DNA of 64,000 nt from Microscillaceae bacterium (GCA_025054775.1 JANWZA010000059.1:84004-148003); one strand, 5' to 3'. Shown: positions 30,354 to 40,178, numbered from the stretch's first letter. Translations and numbers: made by a program. Notes: generated from the sequence alone by a model not told the origin.

Positions 30354-31304
30354 ATGAAAAAGTTTTTTGTAATGATTGGGTGGCTTTTAGGGCTTTGTCA
30401 TGGAGTAAATGCCCAGCAATACATTCAAATTAAAAAGCCAAAAGATTTGAAAAAATTTATTCGCTATCAGCCCAAAGATTACTTTCCGCTTATTTCGGCA
30501 CACCGTGGAGGCATAGCTGAGGGTTTTCCTGAAAATTGTATTCCTACCTTTGAAAATACACTTAAAACGACCTATGCGATTATAGAGTGCGATATACAAA
30601 TGAGCAAAGATAGTGTATTGGTAATGATGCACGATAAGGAACTTGACCGCACTACGGATATGGTAGGAAAGGTGCGAAATTTTACGGTAGCTGAACTCAA
30701 AAAACGTAAACTAAAAGACAATGAGGGCAAAATTACGCCTTATACCATACCTACGCTTGCCGAAGTGTTGGCTTGGGGCAAAGGCAAAACGGTGTTTACG
30801 TTGGATATAAAAGATAATTTTCCATTAGAAAAATTAGTGCATGAAATCCAAAAGGCAAAGGCACACGCTTACTCCGTAGTGATAACTTATACTTTTGAGC
30901 AAGCGAAAAAATTGTATGATTTGGATAAAAAATTGTGTTTTTCGGTGTCGTTCAAACAGCCAAAAGATTGGGAAGCCTTTGAAAAAACAGGCATACCACC
31001 TTCGCAAGTTATGGCTTTTGTAGGTGTGGGCAGAGTCAATGAGGAGTTGGTGCAATTTTTACACAAGAAAAAAATCATGTGTATCTTGGGAACTATGGGT
31101 AAAATAGATAGCCTTGCAGAAGCACAAGGCGGGGAAGTGTATGAAACTTTGTACCAAAAAGGGGCTGACGTGCTTTCTACGGATAAGGTAGGAATATTGG
31201 CACTGCACTTGCAAAAATCGCAACGCTTGAAACCAATTAAAAGCAAAAAATTGAAATACATTAAGTTTGCTACCCAAACCACTGCAAAAGCAAGTAAAAA
31301 ATAA
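30354..31304 (+). CDS. Glycerophosphodiester phosphodiesterase family protein, exported
   Basis: 316 residues with a signal peptide (MKKFFVMIGWLLGLCHGVNAQ). The GDPD barrel shows SAHRGGIAEGFPENCIPTFE with the catalytic His-Arg and metal Glu, IIECDIQMSKDSVLVMMHD with the metal Glu-Asp pair and catalytic His, then LDRTTDMVGKV. It should hydrolyse glycerophosphodiesters in the periplasm to glycerol-3-phosphate and alcohol. The C-terminus ends in a Lys-rich stretch. The downstream glycosyltransferase begins only 8 bases after its stop. Confidence 0.87.
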   Translation: MKKFFVMIGWLLGLCHGVNAQQYIQIKKPKDLKKFIRYQPKDYFPLISAHRGGIAEGFPENCIPTFENTLKTTYAIIECDIQMSKDSVLVMMHDKELDRTTDMVGKVRNFTVAELKKRKLKDNEGKITPYTIPTLAEVLAWGKGKTVFTLDIKDNFPLEKLVHEIQKAKAHAYSVVITYTFEQAKKLYDLDKKLCFSVSFKQPKDWEAFEKTGIPPSQVMAFVGVGRVNEELVQFLHKKKIMCILGTMGKIDSLAEAQGGEVYETLYQKGADVLSTDKVGILALHLQKSQRLKPIKSKKLKYIKFATQTTAKASKK

Positions 31305-31312
31305 TTGTGAGC

Positions 31313-32476
31313 ATGGTGCAGAAAATAGCAGTATTGGCAAGTTCTAAGAGTTGGGGCGGGCTGGAACTCAATTTAAGCCGTTGGATTGCTTGGCTGTGGG
31401 AACGCAAATGGAAAATTATTTTTTTGGGTAATAAGGATAGTACGATTTTTGAAAAAATAGCTCCATTTTGTGAAAAAAGCCTACATTTTCAACCTAAACA
31501 AAAGCACTTAAATCTGCGAAAAGCCTACCAATTAGCCCAAATACTAAAAAAAGAGCAAATTACCATACTTTGGATTGGACACCCTGACCAAATTTATCTT
31601 GCTACGCTTTGCAAAAAACTATTTGCCCCACACCTCAAATTAGTGTATTGGCAACAAATGCAAATTACTGTCAAAAAAAGAGATATTTACCACAACAGTT
31701 TATTTCGGCAAATTGATATTTGGGTGGCCCCTTTGGAAATTTCTGCCCAACAAGTAGCCCAAAATACGGCTATACCTCGTAGCAAAATTCACGTGTTGCC
31801 GTTGCCTGCAAACCTTACCAAATTTCGCACTAAGCAAGGGCATAACCATAAGGAAATCAATCCATTAGCTTTGCCTCTAAATAGTTTGAACGCTTTTTTA
31901 GCGGGTATCGTAGGGCGAATAGATAAACAAAAAGGACAAGCTACTTTGATTGAAGCCCTCGCAATTTTGCAACAAGACCCAAAAACGAAACTACTATTAG
32001 CTCAAAATCAATTTACGGATATTCAAGTGATTATAGTAGGAGAGGAAACGGTAGGAAGCAAAGACAATTACTTAAAATACTTACAAACGCTCACCCAAAA
32101 ATTGGATTTACAAGAAAAAGTACACTTCCGACCATTCAGAACGGATATTGAGCAAGCATTTTTTTGTTTTGATGCCTTTGTAATGGCTTCGTGGGAGGAG
32201 ACTTTTGGTATGGTTACGATAGAAGCGATGGCAGCAGGTGTACCTGTCATTGGCACAAATAGTGGGGGCACTCCAGAACTTTTACAGTATGGCAAGTTAG
32301 GACAATTATTTAGCCCTAAAAATCCATCGGAGCTTGCAGAGTGCCTGCGCAAATTACTGAGTAATTTGCCCCAACACCAATCTATTGCCCAAATAGCCCA
32401 AGAAGTTGCTTTTCAAAAATTTGATTTTCAAGAGGTTATGCCTCAATTTGAACATCTGCTTACTAAGGCGCTTTAG
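31313..32476 (+). CDS. Glycosyltransferase family 4 (GT-B fold)
   Basis: 387 residues from the ATG at 31313 (MVQKIAVLASSKSWGGLELN); a GTG two codons upstream is in frame. The N-terminal acceptor half has the glycine loop SWGGLE; the C-terminal half begins at GIVGRIDKQKGQATLIEAL and holds the nucleotide-sugar motif SWEETFGMVTIEAMAAGVPV with the E-x7-E pair. A retaining transferase making a cell-surface glycan is likely; donor and acceptor unknown. It probably shares a transcript with the GDPD gene. Confidence 0.88.
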   Translation: MVQKIAVLASSKSWGGLELNLSRWIAWLWERKWKIIFLGNKDSTIFEKIAPFCEKSLHFQPKQKHLNLRKAYQLAQILKKEQITILWIGHPDQIYLATLCKKLFAPHLKLVYWQQMQITVKKRDIYHNSLFRQIDIWVAPLEISAQQVAQNTAIPRSKIHVLPLPANLTKFRTKQGHNHKEINPLALPLNSLNAFLAGIVGRIDKQKGQATLIEALAILQQDPKTKLLLAQNQFTDIQVIIVGEETVGSKDNYLKYLQTLTQKLDLQEKVHFRPFRTDIEQAFFCFDAFVMASWEETFGMVTIEAMAAGVPVIGTNSGGTPELLQYGKLGQLFSPKNPSELAECLRKLLSNLPQHQSIAQIAQEVAFQKFDFQEVMPQFEHLLTKAL

Positions 32477-32674
32477 CAGCGTTCAACAATATATAAGCAA
32501 GCCAAAGACTGTATTCCTCGTTATTTTTTTCTGAAATACCGAATAAAATTTTTAATATTATCTTCAAGACCATAGATAAATTGGCAAATCTACTCTTTAA
32601 CCAAAAAAGTACAATTTTTTCTTACTATAGTAATATTTTTTTGAAAAAAATTTTTTTAATCTACAAAAAGTGCT

Positions 32675-32682
32675 TACCTTTG
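32675..32682 (+). promoter_or_regulatory. -7 box just before the adenosyltransferase gene
   Basis: TACCTTTG ends 4 bases before the ATG at 32687, so the transcript would start at or within a base or two of the start codon. No TTG lies 17-23 bases upstream; an A/T-rich stretch fills that place. Confidence 0.5.
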
Positions 32683-32686
32683 CAGT

Positions 32687-33244
32687 ATGAAAATCTATAC
32701 AAAGGCAGGCGATAAAGGTAAAACTTCGCTCATAGGAGGTAAGCAAGTTTCTAAGGCTCACCTACGCATAGAAGCGTATGGTACGATAGATGAACTTAAT
32801 TCATACATCGGCTTGGTAAGAGACCAACCCGTAAATCAAAACAGGCAGGAAATCTTGAAAGAAATTCAAGATCGCTTATTCACGATTGGCTCCTCGTTAG
32901 CTGCTGACCCAGATAATGTAGCTATGCGACTGCCAGATTTGAAAGAAGAAGACGTACTGCTTTTAGAACGAGAGATAGATGCTATGACCGAAAAGATGCC
33001 TCCCTTGCGAAATTTTATTCTCCCAGGAGGGCATTCCTCTATTTCGTTTACACACCTTGCAAGGTGTGTATGTAGGCGTGCAGAAAGAAACGTGATTGCT
33101 TTGAGTGAGAGCGAATTTGTTGCACCTTTGGTAATACAATATTTGAATAGACTGTCAGATTACTTATTCACTCTGTGCCGCATGATGCACGAGGAGCTGC
33201 AAATACCTGAACAGCCTTGGAAAGCTCGCATAGAAAAATCATAA
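32687..33244 (+). CDS. Corrinoid adenosyltransferase, PduO type
   Basis: 185 residues. The N-terminal ATP-binding signature KIYTKAGDKGKTSLIGG, the four-helix bundle with RIEAYGTIDELNSYIG, and the C-terminal FILPGG and THLARCVCRRAERNVI motif are all present. It transfers the adenosyl group of ATP to cob(I)alamin, making adenosylcobalamin for mutases. No B12-dependent enzyme or riboswitch is seen nearby. Confidence 0.93.
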   Translation: MKIYTKAGDKGKTSLIGGKQVSKAHLRIEAYGTIDELNSYIGLVRDQPVNQNRQEILKEIQDRLFTIGSSLAADPDNVAMRLPDLKEEDVLLLEREIDAMTEKMPPLRNFILPGGHSSISFTHLARCVCRRAERNVIALSESEFVAPLVIQYLNRLSDYLFTLCRMMHEELQIPEQPWKARIEKS

Positions 33245-33357
33245 CTAAAATAAGTAAAAAATAAAAAGCCTCAAACCTAACTGCTATAAGCTAAAGCACA
33301 GAACTAAAAAACTTCTAAAAAATCATTTTTTCACCTCACAAACTTTAGTCATAGGGC

Positions 33358-34425
33358 ATGGTAGAGACAACACAATTTGAAGTACAAAAAGTAGCTCAAT
33401 CGCACATTACACAGGTAGATTTTGATAATTTGCCTTTCGGTAGAATATTCGCTGACCATATGCTGGTAGCTTATTACGCTCAAGGGCAATGGCAAGAGGT
33501 GAGAATTCAACCTTATTCACCGCTTCCTATTTATCCCTCACTTTCTGCACTGCATTATGGGCAATCCATTTTTGAAGGTATGAAAGCCTATCGTACCGTG
33601 CAAGACGAGATAGTCATTTTTAGACCTTATGATAATTTTGAACGCATGAATCGCTCTGCAGAGCGTATGTGTATGCCTGCTATCCCTGAAGAGCTGTTTA
33701 TAGGTGGTATTTTACAATTAGTCCAATTAGACCAAGCATGGGTTTCAGGTAAGCCTGGAAATTCGCTTTATATACGTCCTTTTATGTTCGGAGCAGATAA
33801 TGCGATAGGGATTCGCCCTTCAGAGACTTACTATTTTATCATTTTCTGCTGTCCTGTAAGTAGTTATTATAGTGAGCCTGTAAAAGTCAAGATTGAGCAA
33901 CATTATGTCCGTGCTGTGGAAGGTGGTACAGGCTACGCTAAAACCGCAGGTAACTATGCTGCTTCGCTTTACCCTGCTCAATTAGCTCAAAAACAAGGCT
34001 ATCACCAACTTATATGGACCGATGGCAAAGAGCATAAATATATAGAGGAGTCAGGTACAATGAATGTGATGTTCATAATTGATGAAAAACTCATTACTGC
34101 TTCGCTTGGAGATACAGTGTTAGATGGTGTTACACGTAAATCGGTACTACATTTGGCTCGTGAGTGGGGCTACATTGTAGAAGAGCGTAAAGTAACTGTA
34201 GCCGAGGTGGTAACAGCCCTTGAAAACAATACTTTACAAGAAGCCTTCGGGGTGGGAACAGCTGCCGTAATCTCCCCCATTCAACTAATTGCGTACGAAG
34301 GTACAGACTACCCTGTACCACTTCCTACTGAAAAGTCATTTTCTAATCGTGCTAAGAAATATTTAGACGATTTGAAAAGAGGCAGAATTGCTGATGAATA
34401 TGGCTGGTTACTAAAAGTGTGTTAA
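33358..34425 (+). CDS. ilvE: Branched-chain amino acid aminotransferase
   Basis: 355 residues, class IV aminotransferase of the longer eukaryote-like subgroup: SIFEGMKAYR near residue 75, the PLP lysine in GGTGYAKTAGNYAASL, and YIEESGTMNVMF with TASLGDTVLDGVTRKS for phosphate binding. It interconverts Leu, Ile and Val with their 2-oxo acids. It is followed by a strong terminator and stands alone, away from other ilv genes. Confidence 0.93.
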   Translation: MVETTQFEVQKVAQSHITQVDFDNLPFGRIFADHMLVAYYAQGQWQEVRIQPYSPLPIYPSLSALHYGQSIFEGMKAYRTVQDEIVIFRPYDNFERMNRSAERMCMPAIPEELFIGGILQLVQLDQAWVSGKPGNSLYIRPFMFGADNAIGIRPSETYYFIIFCCPVSSYYSEPVKVKIEQHYVRAVEGGTGYAKTAGNYAASLYPAQLAQKQGYHQLIWTDGKEHKYIEESGTMNVMFIIDEKLITASLGDTVLDGVTRKSVLHLAREWGYIVEERKVTVAEVVTALENNTLQEAFGVGTAAVISPIQLIAYEGTDYPVPLPTEKSFSNRAKKYLDDLKRGRIADEYGWLLKVC

Positions 34426-34451
34426 AGTCTTGTTTTTCGCATACATTTTTT

Positions 34452-34488
34452 AATCTCTTTACAAGTTTTTCTTGTAAAGAGATTTTTA
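34452..34488 (+). terminator. Intrinsic terminator of ilvE
   Basis: A 14-bp perfect stem AATCTCTTTACAAG / CTTGTAAAGAGATT with a TTTTT loop (34452-34484) followed by TTTATT. Confidence 0.85.
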
Positions 34489-34697
34489 TTTCACACAGAG
34501 GGCAGTGTAAGTATAAGTATAATACTGTGAAATACAAAATAGCTATAAGTACGCCTCCGTAAAAGATTCTAACTCTTTATTGAGCTATAAAGTGCTATCA
34601 ATTCAGCTACTTAATCCTAAAAAAATAAACTTAACCACTCATCCTGTTCCTAGATATGAAACTATACGTATCATTATTTTGAGTCGCTACCGCTTAC

Positions 34698-35360
34698 CTA
34701 TTCTATTTGCATTTCCTTCAAGTCTGGAGCCACTATGAGTTTACCTTCGGTAGCTTTTTGCACCTCTTCTACTGTTACGTCAGGAGCGATTTCCACCATA
34801 TAAAAACCTCCTTCTGGTAAAATATCAAAAACTCCTAATTCAGTAACTACTTTTTTCACGCATCGTACCCCTGTCAGCGGGAGCGTACACTTTTTCAAAA
34901 GTTTAGATTTGCCATATTTATCAGTGTGTTGCATAGCTACAATAATATTTTTGGCTGAAGCAACCAAATCCATAGCTCCACCCATACCTTTTACCATTTT
35001 ACCAGGGATTTTCCAATTAGCAATGTCGCCGTTCTCCGAAACTTCCATCGCTCCTAAAATGGTCAGATCAATATGTCCACCGCGAATCATAGCAAAGCTA
35101 TCAGCAGAGCTAAATAGAGAAGCTCCGATTTGCATAGTGATTGTCTGTTTTCCTGCGTTAATCAAGTCTGGGTCTACTTCTTCTTCCGTAGGAAAGGGAC
35201 CGATTCCTAGCAATCCATTTTCAGATTGTAAAACCACATCTATACCCTCTGGGATATAATTAGCCACTAAAGTAGGAATGCCAATTCCTAAATTTACATA
35301 GTAGCCGTCTTTCAGTTCTTTGGCAATACGTTTAGCGATAGCGTTTTTGTCTAAAGGCAT
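34698..35360 (-). CDS. scoB: 3-oxoacid CoA-transferase subunit B
   Basis: 220 residues from the ATG at 35358-35360 (MPLDKNAIAKRIAKELKDG); an in-frame upstream start would add a membrane-like stretch not found in the family. The catalytic glutamate is E47 in QSENGLLG, which carries the CoA thioester. The partner subunit A gene, normally adjacent, is not here. The enzyme moves CoA from succinyl-CoA to acetoacetate or similar acids. Confidence 0.92.
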   Translation of the reverse strand: MPLDKNAIAKRIAKELKDGYYVNLGIGIPTLVANYIPEGIDVVLQSENGLLGIGPFPTEEEVDPDLINAGKQTITMQIGASLFSSADSFAMIRGGHIDLTILGAMEVSENGDIANWKIPGKMVKGMGGAMDLVASAKNIIVAMQHTDKYGKSKLLKKCTLPLTGVRCVKKVVTELGVFDILPEGGFYMVEIAPDVTVEEVQKATEGKLIVAPDLKEMQIE

Positions 35361-35466
35361 AATTATAGAAGAGTGTTTAGAATACAAAAGAAGAAAAGTG
35401 TAAATTGCGAAACGTGTAAGCAAAAATACGCTTTTTTTTTCATTTGCCAAATATTAATTTCTGTTT

Positions 35467-36444
35467 ATGGTTTCAGTCATTGCTCTGTGCTATAATCACG
35501 AAGAGTACGTGCAGGAGGCTTTGCTTTCAGTAGTTGAGCAGGATTTTAGCCATTTTCAGCTTATTATTGTTGATGATGCCAGTCAAGATAAAAGTGTGGC
35601 AGAGATTGAATATTTTTTACAAAAAAACCAAGAAAAATTAGCAGAAAAATACATAGAAACTACTTTTATACGCAACGAAAAAAATATAGGAAATTGCAAA
35701 TCCTTTAACAAAGCCCTTGCCTTAGCTACACAAAAATACGTAATAGATTTTTCTACTGATGATATTCTTTTACCTCAAAGATTAAAAAAACAAGTTGAAA
35801 TGTTAGAAAAATTACCTAACCACTATGCTGTCTGTTTTAGCAATGCACAGCTCATTAGCCATGATAAAAAACCCTTATGTTACCATTATCCTATCAACTC
35901 AGAAGGTAGAGCTATAGAAAAGATACCCTCAGGAGATATTTATGCCGAAATTTTGCAACGATATTTTGTTTGCACACCTACCATGCTCATTAAGCGAGAG
36001 GTTTTATTAGCCATAGGAGGCTACGACGAAACATTAAGCTATGAAGACTTTGACTTTTGGATACGCACTGCACGCCACTACCACTATGCCTATCTTGACG
36101 AAGTAACTACTCTGAAACGCATAGTAAAAAATTCGCTTTCTAGTCATTTTTTCCAGAAAAGACCTGTTAGTTTTTTGCACTCTACACACAAAGTTTTTGC
36201 CAAAGCCATTGCCCAAAATACACCTTACGAGAATCAGCTTTTAGCAAAGCAAATTCGGTATTATTTACGGTTGGCTTTTTTTACACAAACCTTTGAATAT
36301 GTGTCGTTATTCTATGCTCAACTACAAGTGTGTCGTTCAGTAGATTTTTTATCGCTAATAATCAAGCAGTTAAGTCGTTGGAAAGTACCTGTTTATAGGT
36401 TGTATCGTTGGTATAAAAAATGGCAAACTCTAGCTCTCTGTTAG
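35467..36444 (+). CDS. Glycosyltransferase family 2
   Basis: 325 residues, GT-A fold: MVSVIALCYNHEEYVQEALL, QLIIVDDASQDKS, then DFSTDDILLPQR carrying the DxD-like metal site and YEDFDFWIRTARHYHYAYLD near residue 195. The C-terminal 100 residues are helical and basic without a membrane span. An inverting transferase for a surface polysaccharide or lipid-linked glycan is inferred. Confidence 0.87.
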   Translation: MVSVIALCYNHEEYVQEALLSVVEQDFSHFQLIIVDDASQDKSVAEIEYFLQKNQEKLAEKYIETTFIRNEKNIGNCKSFNKALALATQKYVIDFSTDDILLPQRLKKQVEMLEKLPNHYAVCFSNAQLISHDKKPLCYHYPINSEGRAIEKIPSGDIYAEILQRYFVCTPTMLIKREVLLAIGGYDETLSYEDFDFWIRTARHYHYAYLDEVTTLKRIVKNSLSSHFFQKRPVSFLHSTHKVFAKAIAQNTPYENQLLAKQIRYYLRLAFFTQTFEYVSLFYAQLQVCRSVDFLSLIIKQLSRWKVPVYRLYRWYKKWQTLALC

Positions 36445-36504
36445 TTTGCTTCATGGCTTGCCACATATCTAGATTGAAAGCCGATAAGAGTTTGTACATT
36501 AAAT

Positions 36505-37485
36505 TTAGGCTAATTTTTCCAAAATAGCTACCTCCTTGAAGTGTGCTTCGCCCCAGGCATTGCGTTCAGCTTCAGACCAGAGAGCAGGAAAAAAGATGCG
36601 TTTTTGGAAACGTGGGGGCAGATATTTTTGCCAATTTGTGCCACCCGTCGCTTTAATAACTTGGTTGTCTCTTTGTAAATATTTAGCTGCGGATTTAAGG
36701 TGTGCCATTCGCCACTGGATATTGATTTCATAATCTAATTTTCGTAAAAGTTGAGCCATAGTGCCATCATCTTGGGCTTGAAATTGTTTTTGGTAAATTT
36801 TCCAAATATTTTTGGGCTTGTATTCTTGGGCAAGTTGTAAGAGCATTGCTCCGTATTTTTCTTGAAAATATTGTGAAGTTATGGTTTCTTTTTGTGTGGT
36901 AGTTTCGGTAGCTCCTTGTTTCCAGTAAACAAAAGGCATCATAGCAGAAATACCTGTTTCTTCGTTGAAGAGCGATTGTGCCGAGGAGTTAACAAGGTGA
37001 ATAAAATCGGTGAGGCAAATCTCAATCATTCTAAATTGTACCGATTGAAACCCACTAGCAGGCAAGAGTGCCATCCTAAACTTACGAAACTGCTCTACTT
37101 CCATGCCTTCGGTCATGAGGTCAAAAGAAGCAGAGAGGTGCTTAAAATAACGGATAATTCGTTGTATTTTCTCCTCAAAAGTGGCTTTTTGTAGTTTTTT
37201 TTGAGTATATTGCTGCGTAATTTGCTCAATTTCCCACAAAATGAGCTTAAAGTATAGTTCGGTAATTTGGTGATAAATAATAAAAACCATCTCATCGGGA
37301 AAGTCAGTTCGGGGGCTTTGTAAACTCAAAAGCGTATCTAAGCGAATATAGTCCCAATATTTGAGGTAATGGCTGTAGAGCAATCCTTCTAAGTTATCAA
37401 TCAAATTTTGCCCTGTGAGGCTGTATTTTTGCTCTAATTCAGTAAGTTTTTGTAAGATATTTTCGTTCAGGTTTTCTGCATTCAT
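36505..37485 (-). CDS. kynA: Tryptophan 2,3-dioxygenase
   Basis: 326 residues. TDO signatures are YWDYIRLDTLLSLQ, IIYHQITELYFKLILWEIEQ with the active-site and distal histidine region, GFQSVQFRMIEICL, and the C-terminal WRMAHLKSAAKYLQ and ATGGTNWQKYLPPRFQ segment. The haem enzyme opens the indole ring to N-formylkynurenine, first step of the kynurenine route. The N-terminus is about 10 residues longer than short homologues. No kynureninase or formamidase is in the window. Confidence 0.93.
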   Translation of the reverse strand: MNAENLNENILQKLTELEQKYSLTGQNLIDNLEGLLYSHYLKYWDYIRLDTLLSLQSPRTDFPDEMVFIIYHQITELYFKLILWEIEQITQQYTQKKLQKATFEEKIQRIIRYFKHLSASFDLMTEGMEVEQFRKFRMALLPASGFQSVQFRMIEICLTDFIHLVNSSAQSLFNEETGISAMMPFVYWKQGATETTTQKETITSQYFQEKYGAMLLQLAQEYKPKNIWKIYQKQFQAQDDGTMAQLLRKLDYEINIQWRMAHLKSAAKYLQRDNQVIKATGGTNWQKYLPPRFQKRIFFPALWSEAERNAWGEAHFKEVAILEKLA

Positions 37486-37630
37486 TTTAGTAGTAGGTTA
37501 GTTTTAGGTAAAACATAAATTGTTGTAACTTGTAATCCTCTAAACTTCGGCACAATTGCTCAGTTATGCAGTTTTTTTAAGGCTAAACCCTACCTCCTCA
37601 AAGCATAGGCATAATGAACTAATAGTAAGA

Positions 37631-39187
37631 CTACTTATTCATTTCATACTTACTAATAAACTCTTTCCATTCAGTGTGTTGTGCTTCTTTTAGCACACGT
37701 GGAAACTTATTCTGTCCTCCTTCTTTTCCTTTGGCACGCATCCAATCATAGAAGGCTTCTTTGGGCAATTTCTTTACAAAGATTTCTTTTAGAGCTGCAG
37801 AGCGTTCTACGCGATAGTCATCGTTTAGGATTTTCAATTTTTCGTCTAAACAGGCTTTGATAGTTGCCTCAGGAATATCTTCGCTACAACTCACGTACCA
37901 TTGATGAGCAAAGAGCGTATCGTAAGGAATTCCCACCACGGTAAATTCTTTTATATCCAAATTTAGTTCTTGATTTACTAACTCAATAGCTTTATTCATA
38001 TTATCCACCGAGAGATGCTCGCCGCAGAGGCTTAGAAAATGTTTGGTACGTCCTGTAATAATCATTTCGCTTCGCTCTCGGTCAGTAAGCCGAACTGTAT
38101 CTCCAATAAGGTAACGCCATGCCCCTGCACAGGTATTAAGCAAAATCGCATAGTCTTTATTCTCTTCTATTTCGTGAATCATGTAAGTTTCGGCGTTAGG
38201 GTTAAGTTCACCATTGGCATTAAAATTTTTTTCATTAAAGGGTACAAATTCTAGGAAGATACCATTATTGAGTACAAAACGCATGTTTCGGTTAGGGTAC
38301 TCTTGGTAGGCAATAAAACCTTCGGAGGCAAGATAAGTTTCTATATAGATAAGTGGCTTACCGAGTAATTTTTGAAAGCCCTTCTTGTAAGGTTCAAATG
38401 AAACCCCCCCATGCGTGTAAACTAATAGATTAGGCCAGATTTCATGAATATGTTTGAGGTTATAGTGGGCAATAATTCGTTCAAGCATAATTTGTATCCA
38501 AGCAGGCACTCCCACTATAAAGCCGATATTCCATTTAGGAGCTTTGAGTGTTATTTCCTCTAATTTGGTGTTCCAGTCTGTATGTTTGGCAATACGCTTA
38601 CCTGGCTTGTAAAAATGCTGAAACCAAAAAGGAATTTGACTGGCTGTAATCCCACTTAAATCTCCTTCAAAATAAGTACTTTTATTATTTAGGTGAGTGC
38701 TACCACCGAGCATAAGCATACCACTAGTGAACAGGCTGTCAGGCAAGTTATCATAATTAGACAGAGATAAGATTTGCCGAATACTAGTGCGTTGGATAGC
38801 TCGTATCATATCCTTAGTAACAGGAATGTGCTTACTGCTTGCTTCTGAAGTACCTGAGCTAAGGGCAAAATATTTAGTTTTACCACGCCAAGTAACATCA
38901 GGAACACCTTCTAAAGATTTATACCACCATTCCTTAAAAATCTTGTTATAGTCAAAAAGAGGTATAGTTTCTTTAAAGGCTTTGTAAAAATCTTCTTTGG
39001 GTTGGGTTTTGCCGAAATAGCGAATTAGCTTCTCAAATTTATAGTATTTTCCAAACTCGGTTTGTTTGGCAGTAGTGAGTAATTGCAACAATAATTTTTT
39101 TTGTAAATCAAAAGGCTTTTTCTTTTCTTGTTCTATGCTCTTACGAAGCCGAATCCCTTGCTTTAATAATTTACCGATTATTGCCAT
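37631..39187 (-). CDS. GH3 family acyl-adenylate enzyme
   Basis: 518 residues from the ATG at 39185-39187 (MAIIGKLLKQGIRLRKS). GH3 traits: an N-terminal helical part, YFALSSGTSEASSKHIPVT as the ATP-binding motif, VYTHGGVSFEPYKKGF, and the C-terminal GRTKHFLSLCGEHLSVDNMN hinge. Plant relatives conjugate amino acids to hormones through an acyl-adenylate; the bacterial substrates are unknown. It is common in Bacteroidota. The upstream gap holds two TACAATTTTTT motifs. Confidence 0.88.
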   Translation of the reverse strand: MAIIGKLLKQGIRLRKSIEQEKKKPFDLQKKLLLQLLTTAKQTEFGKYYKFEKLIRYFGKTQPKEDFYKAFKETIPLFDYNKIFKEWWYKSLEGVPDVTWRGKTKYFALSSGTSEASSKHIPVTKDMIRAIQRTSIRQILSLSNYDNLPDSLFTSGMLMLGGSTHLNNKSTYFEGDLSGITASQIPFWFQHFYKPGKRIAKHTDWNTKLEEITLKAPKWNIGFIVGVPAWIQIMLERIIAHYNLKHIHEIWPNLLVYTHGGVSFEPYKKGFQKLLGKPLIYIETYLASEGFIAYQEYPNRNMRFVLNNGIFLEFVPFNEKNFNANGELNPNAETYMIHEIEENKDYAILLNTCAGAWRYLIGDTVRLTDRERSEMIITGRTKHFLSLCGEHLSVDNMNKAIELVNQELNLDIKEFTVVGIPYDTLFAHQWYVSCSEDIPEATIKACLDEKLKILNDDYRVERSAALKEIFVKKLPKEAFYDWMRAKGKEGGQNKFPRVLKEAQHTEWKEFISKYEMNK

Positions 39188-39438
39188 AGTTTTAATTAGA
39201 TTGTTTTGTTCACAAATAAAATCTCTTATCTCTTTATTTTTATATTTTGGGGAATGACTATATATGCTAAAAAATCTTGAAAGTACAATTTTTTCATAAA
39301 GATATACAATTTTTTTAGAACTTTCATATTTTTTTTGCAAAATTAACTAACAAAACCTTGAAAAATACAATTTATTTCAAGAAAATTGCTATAAATTTTC
39401 AAAAAAATAAAAGCAAAACCCTTGAAAATCAAAGTACT

Positions 39439-40119
39439 ATGAGCATAAAAGAAAATCTTGAAAAAGTAAATGAAAAACTGAAAAATGCTATTCAAAAAGT
39501 ACAATTAGTGGTAGTAACCAAAACTCACTCCATAGATACTTTACAAGAAGCCTATGAGGTAGGATTACGGCACTTTGGCGAAAATAAGGTACAAGAATTA
39601 CTACCCAAATACCAAGCCTTGCCCAAGGATATTTGCTGGCATTTAGTAGGGCATCTGCAAACTAATAAAGTGAAATACATCGCCCCGTTTGTGCATCTTA
39701 TCCACTCGGTGGATAGCTACAAACTTTTGCAAGAGATTAACAAACAAGCCCTTAGAAATCAGCGTGTTATAGATTGTTTATTGCAAATTTATATTGCCCA
39801 AGAGGAAACCAAATTTGGGCTTTCGTTCCAAGAGGCACAAGCAATTTTGCAAAGCCCTGACCTAGCCAAGCTACAAAATATTCGGATTGTAGGACTTATG
39901 GGCATGGCAACCTTTACCTCTGATACTGAGCAAATACGACAGGAATTTTTATCACTTAAAACTTTTTTTGAACAAATGCAAACCGTTGTAAATCAGCCTA
40001 ATGTATTTCTTAAAGAACTTTCCATGGGCATGAGCCAAGATTTTGAAATTGCCATTGCTTGTGGCAGCACAATGGTTAGGATAGGCAGCGCCATTTTAGG
40101 CAACCGCTCTTATGCATAA
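39439..40119 (+). CDS. YggS/PROSC family PLP-binding protein
   Basis: 226 residues from the ATG at 39439 (MSIKENLEKVNEKLKNA). PLP lysine is K28 in VVVTKTH; other family motifs are HFGENKVQEL, WHLVGHLQTNK, HSVDSYKLLQEI and the C-terminal ELSMGMSQDFEIAIACGST. The family keeps pyridoxal phosphate in balance and has no known catalytic reaction. Confidence 0.94.
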   Translation: MSIKENLEKVNEKLKNAIQKVQLVVVTKTHSIDTLQEAYEVGLRHFGENKVQELLPKYQALPKDICWHLVGHLQTNKVKYIAPFVHLIHSVDSYKLLQEINKQALRNQRVIDCLLQIYIAQEETKFGLSFQEAQAILQSPDLAKLQNIRIVGLMGMATFTSDTEQIRQEFLSLKTFFEQMQTVVNQPNVFLKELSMGMSQDFEIAIACGSTMVRIGSAILGNRSYA

Positions 40120-40138
40120 TAAAAAACGATAAAAAACC

Positions 40139-40146
40139 TATCTTTG
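40139..40146 (+). promoter_or_regulatory. -7 box before the vWA gene
   Basis: TATCTTTG, 32 bases before the ATG at 40179; no clear TTG at the usual distance. Confidence 0.45.
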
Positions 40147-40178
40147 TAGAAATTTATAAATATTCTCCTTCAAATCCT

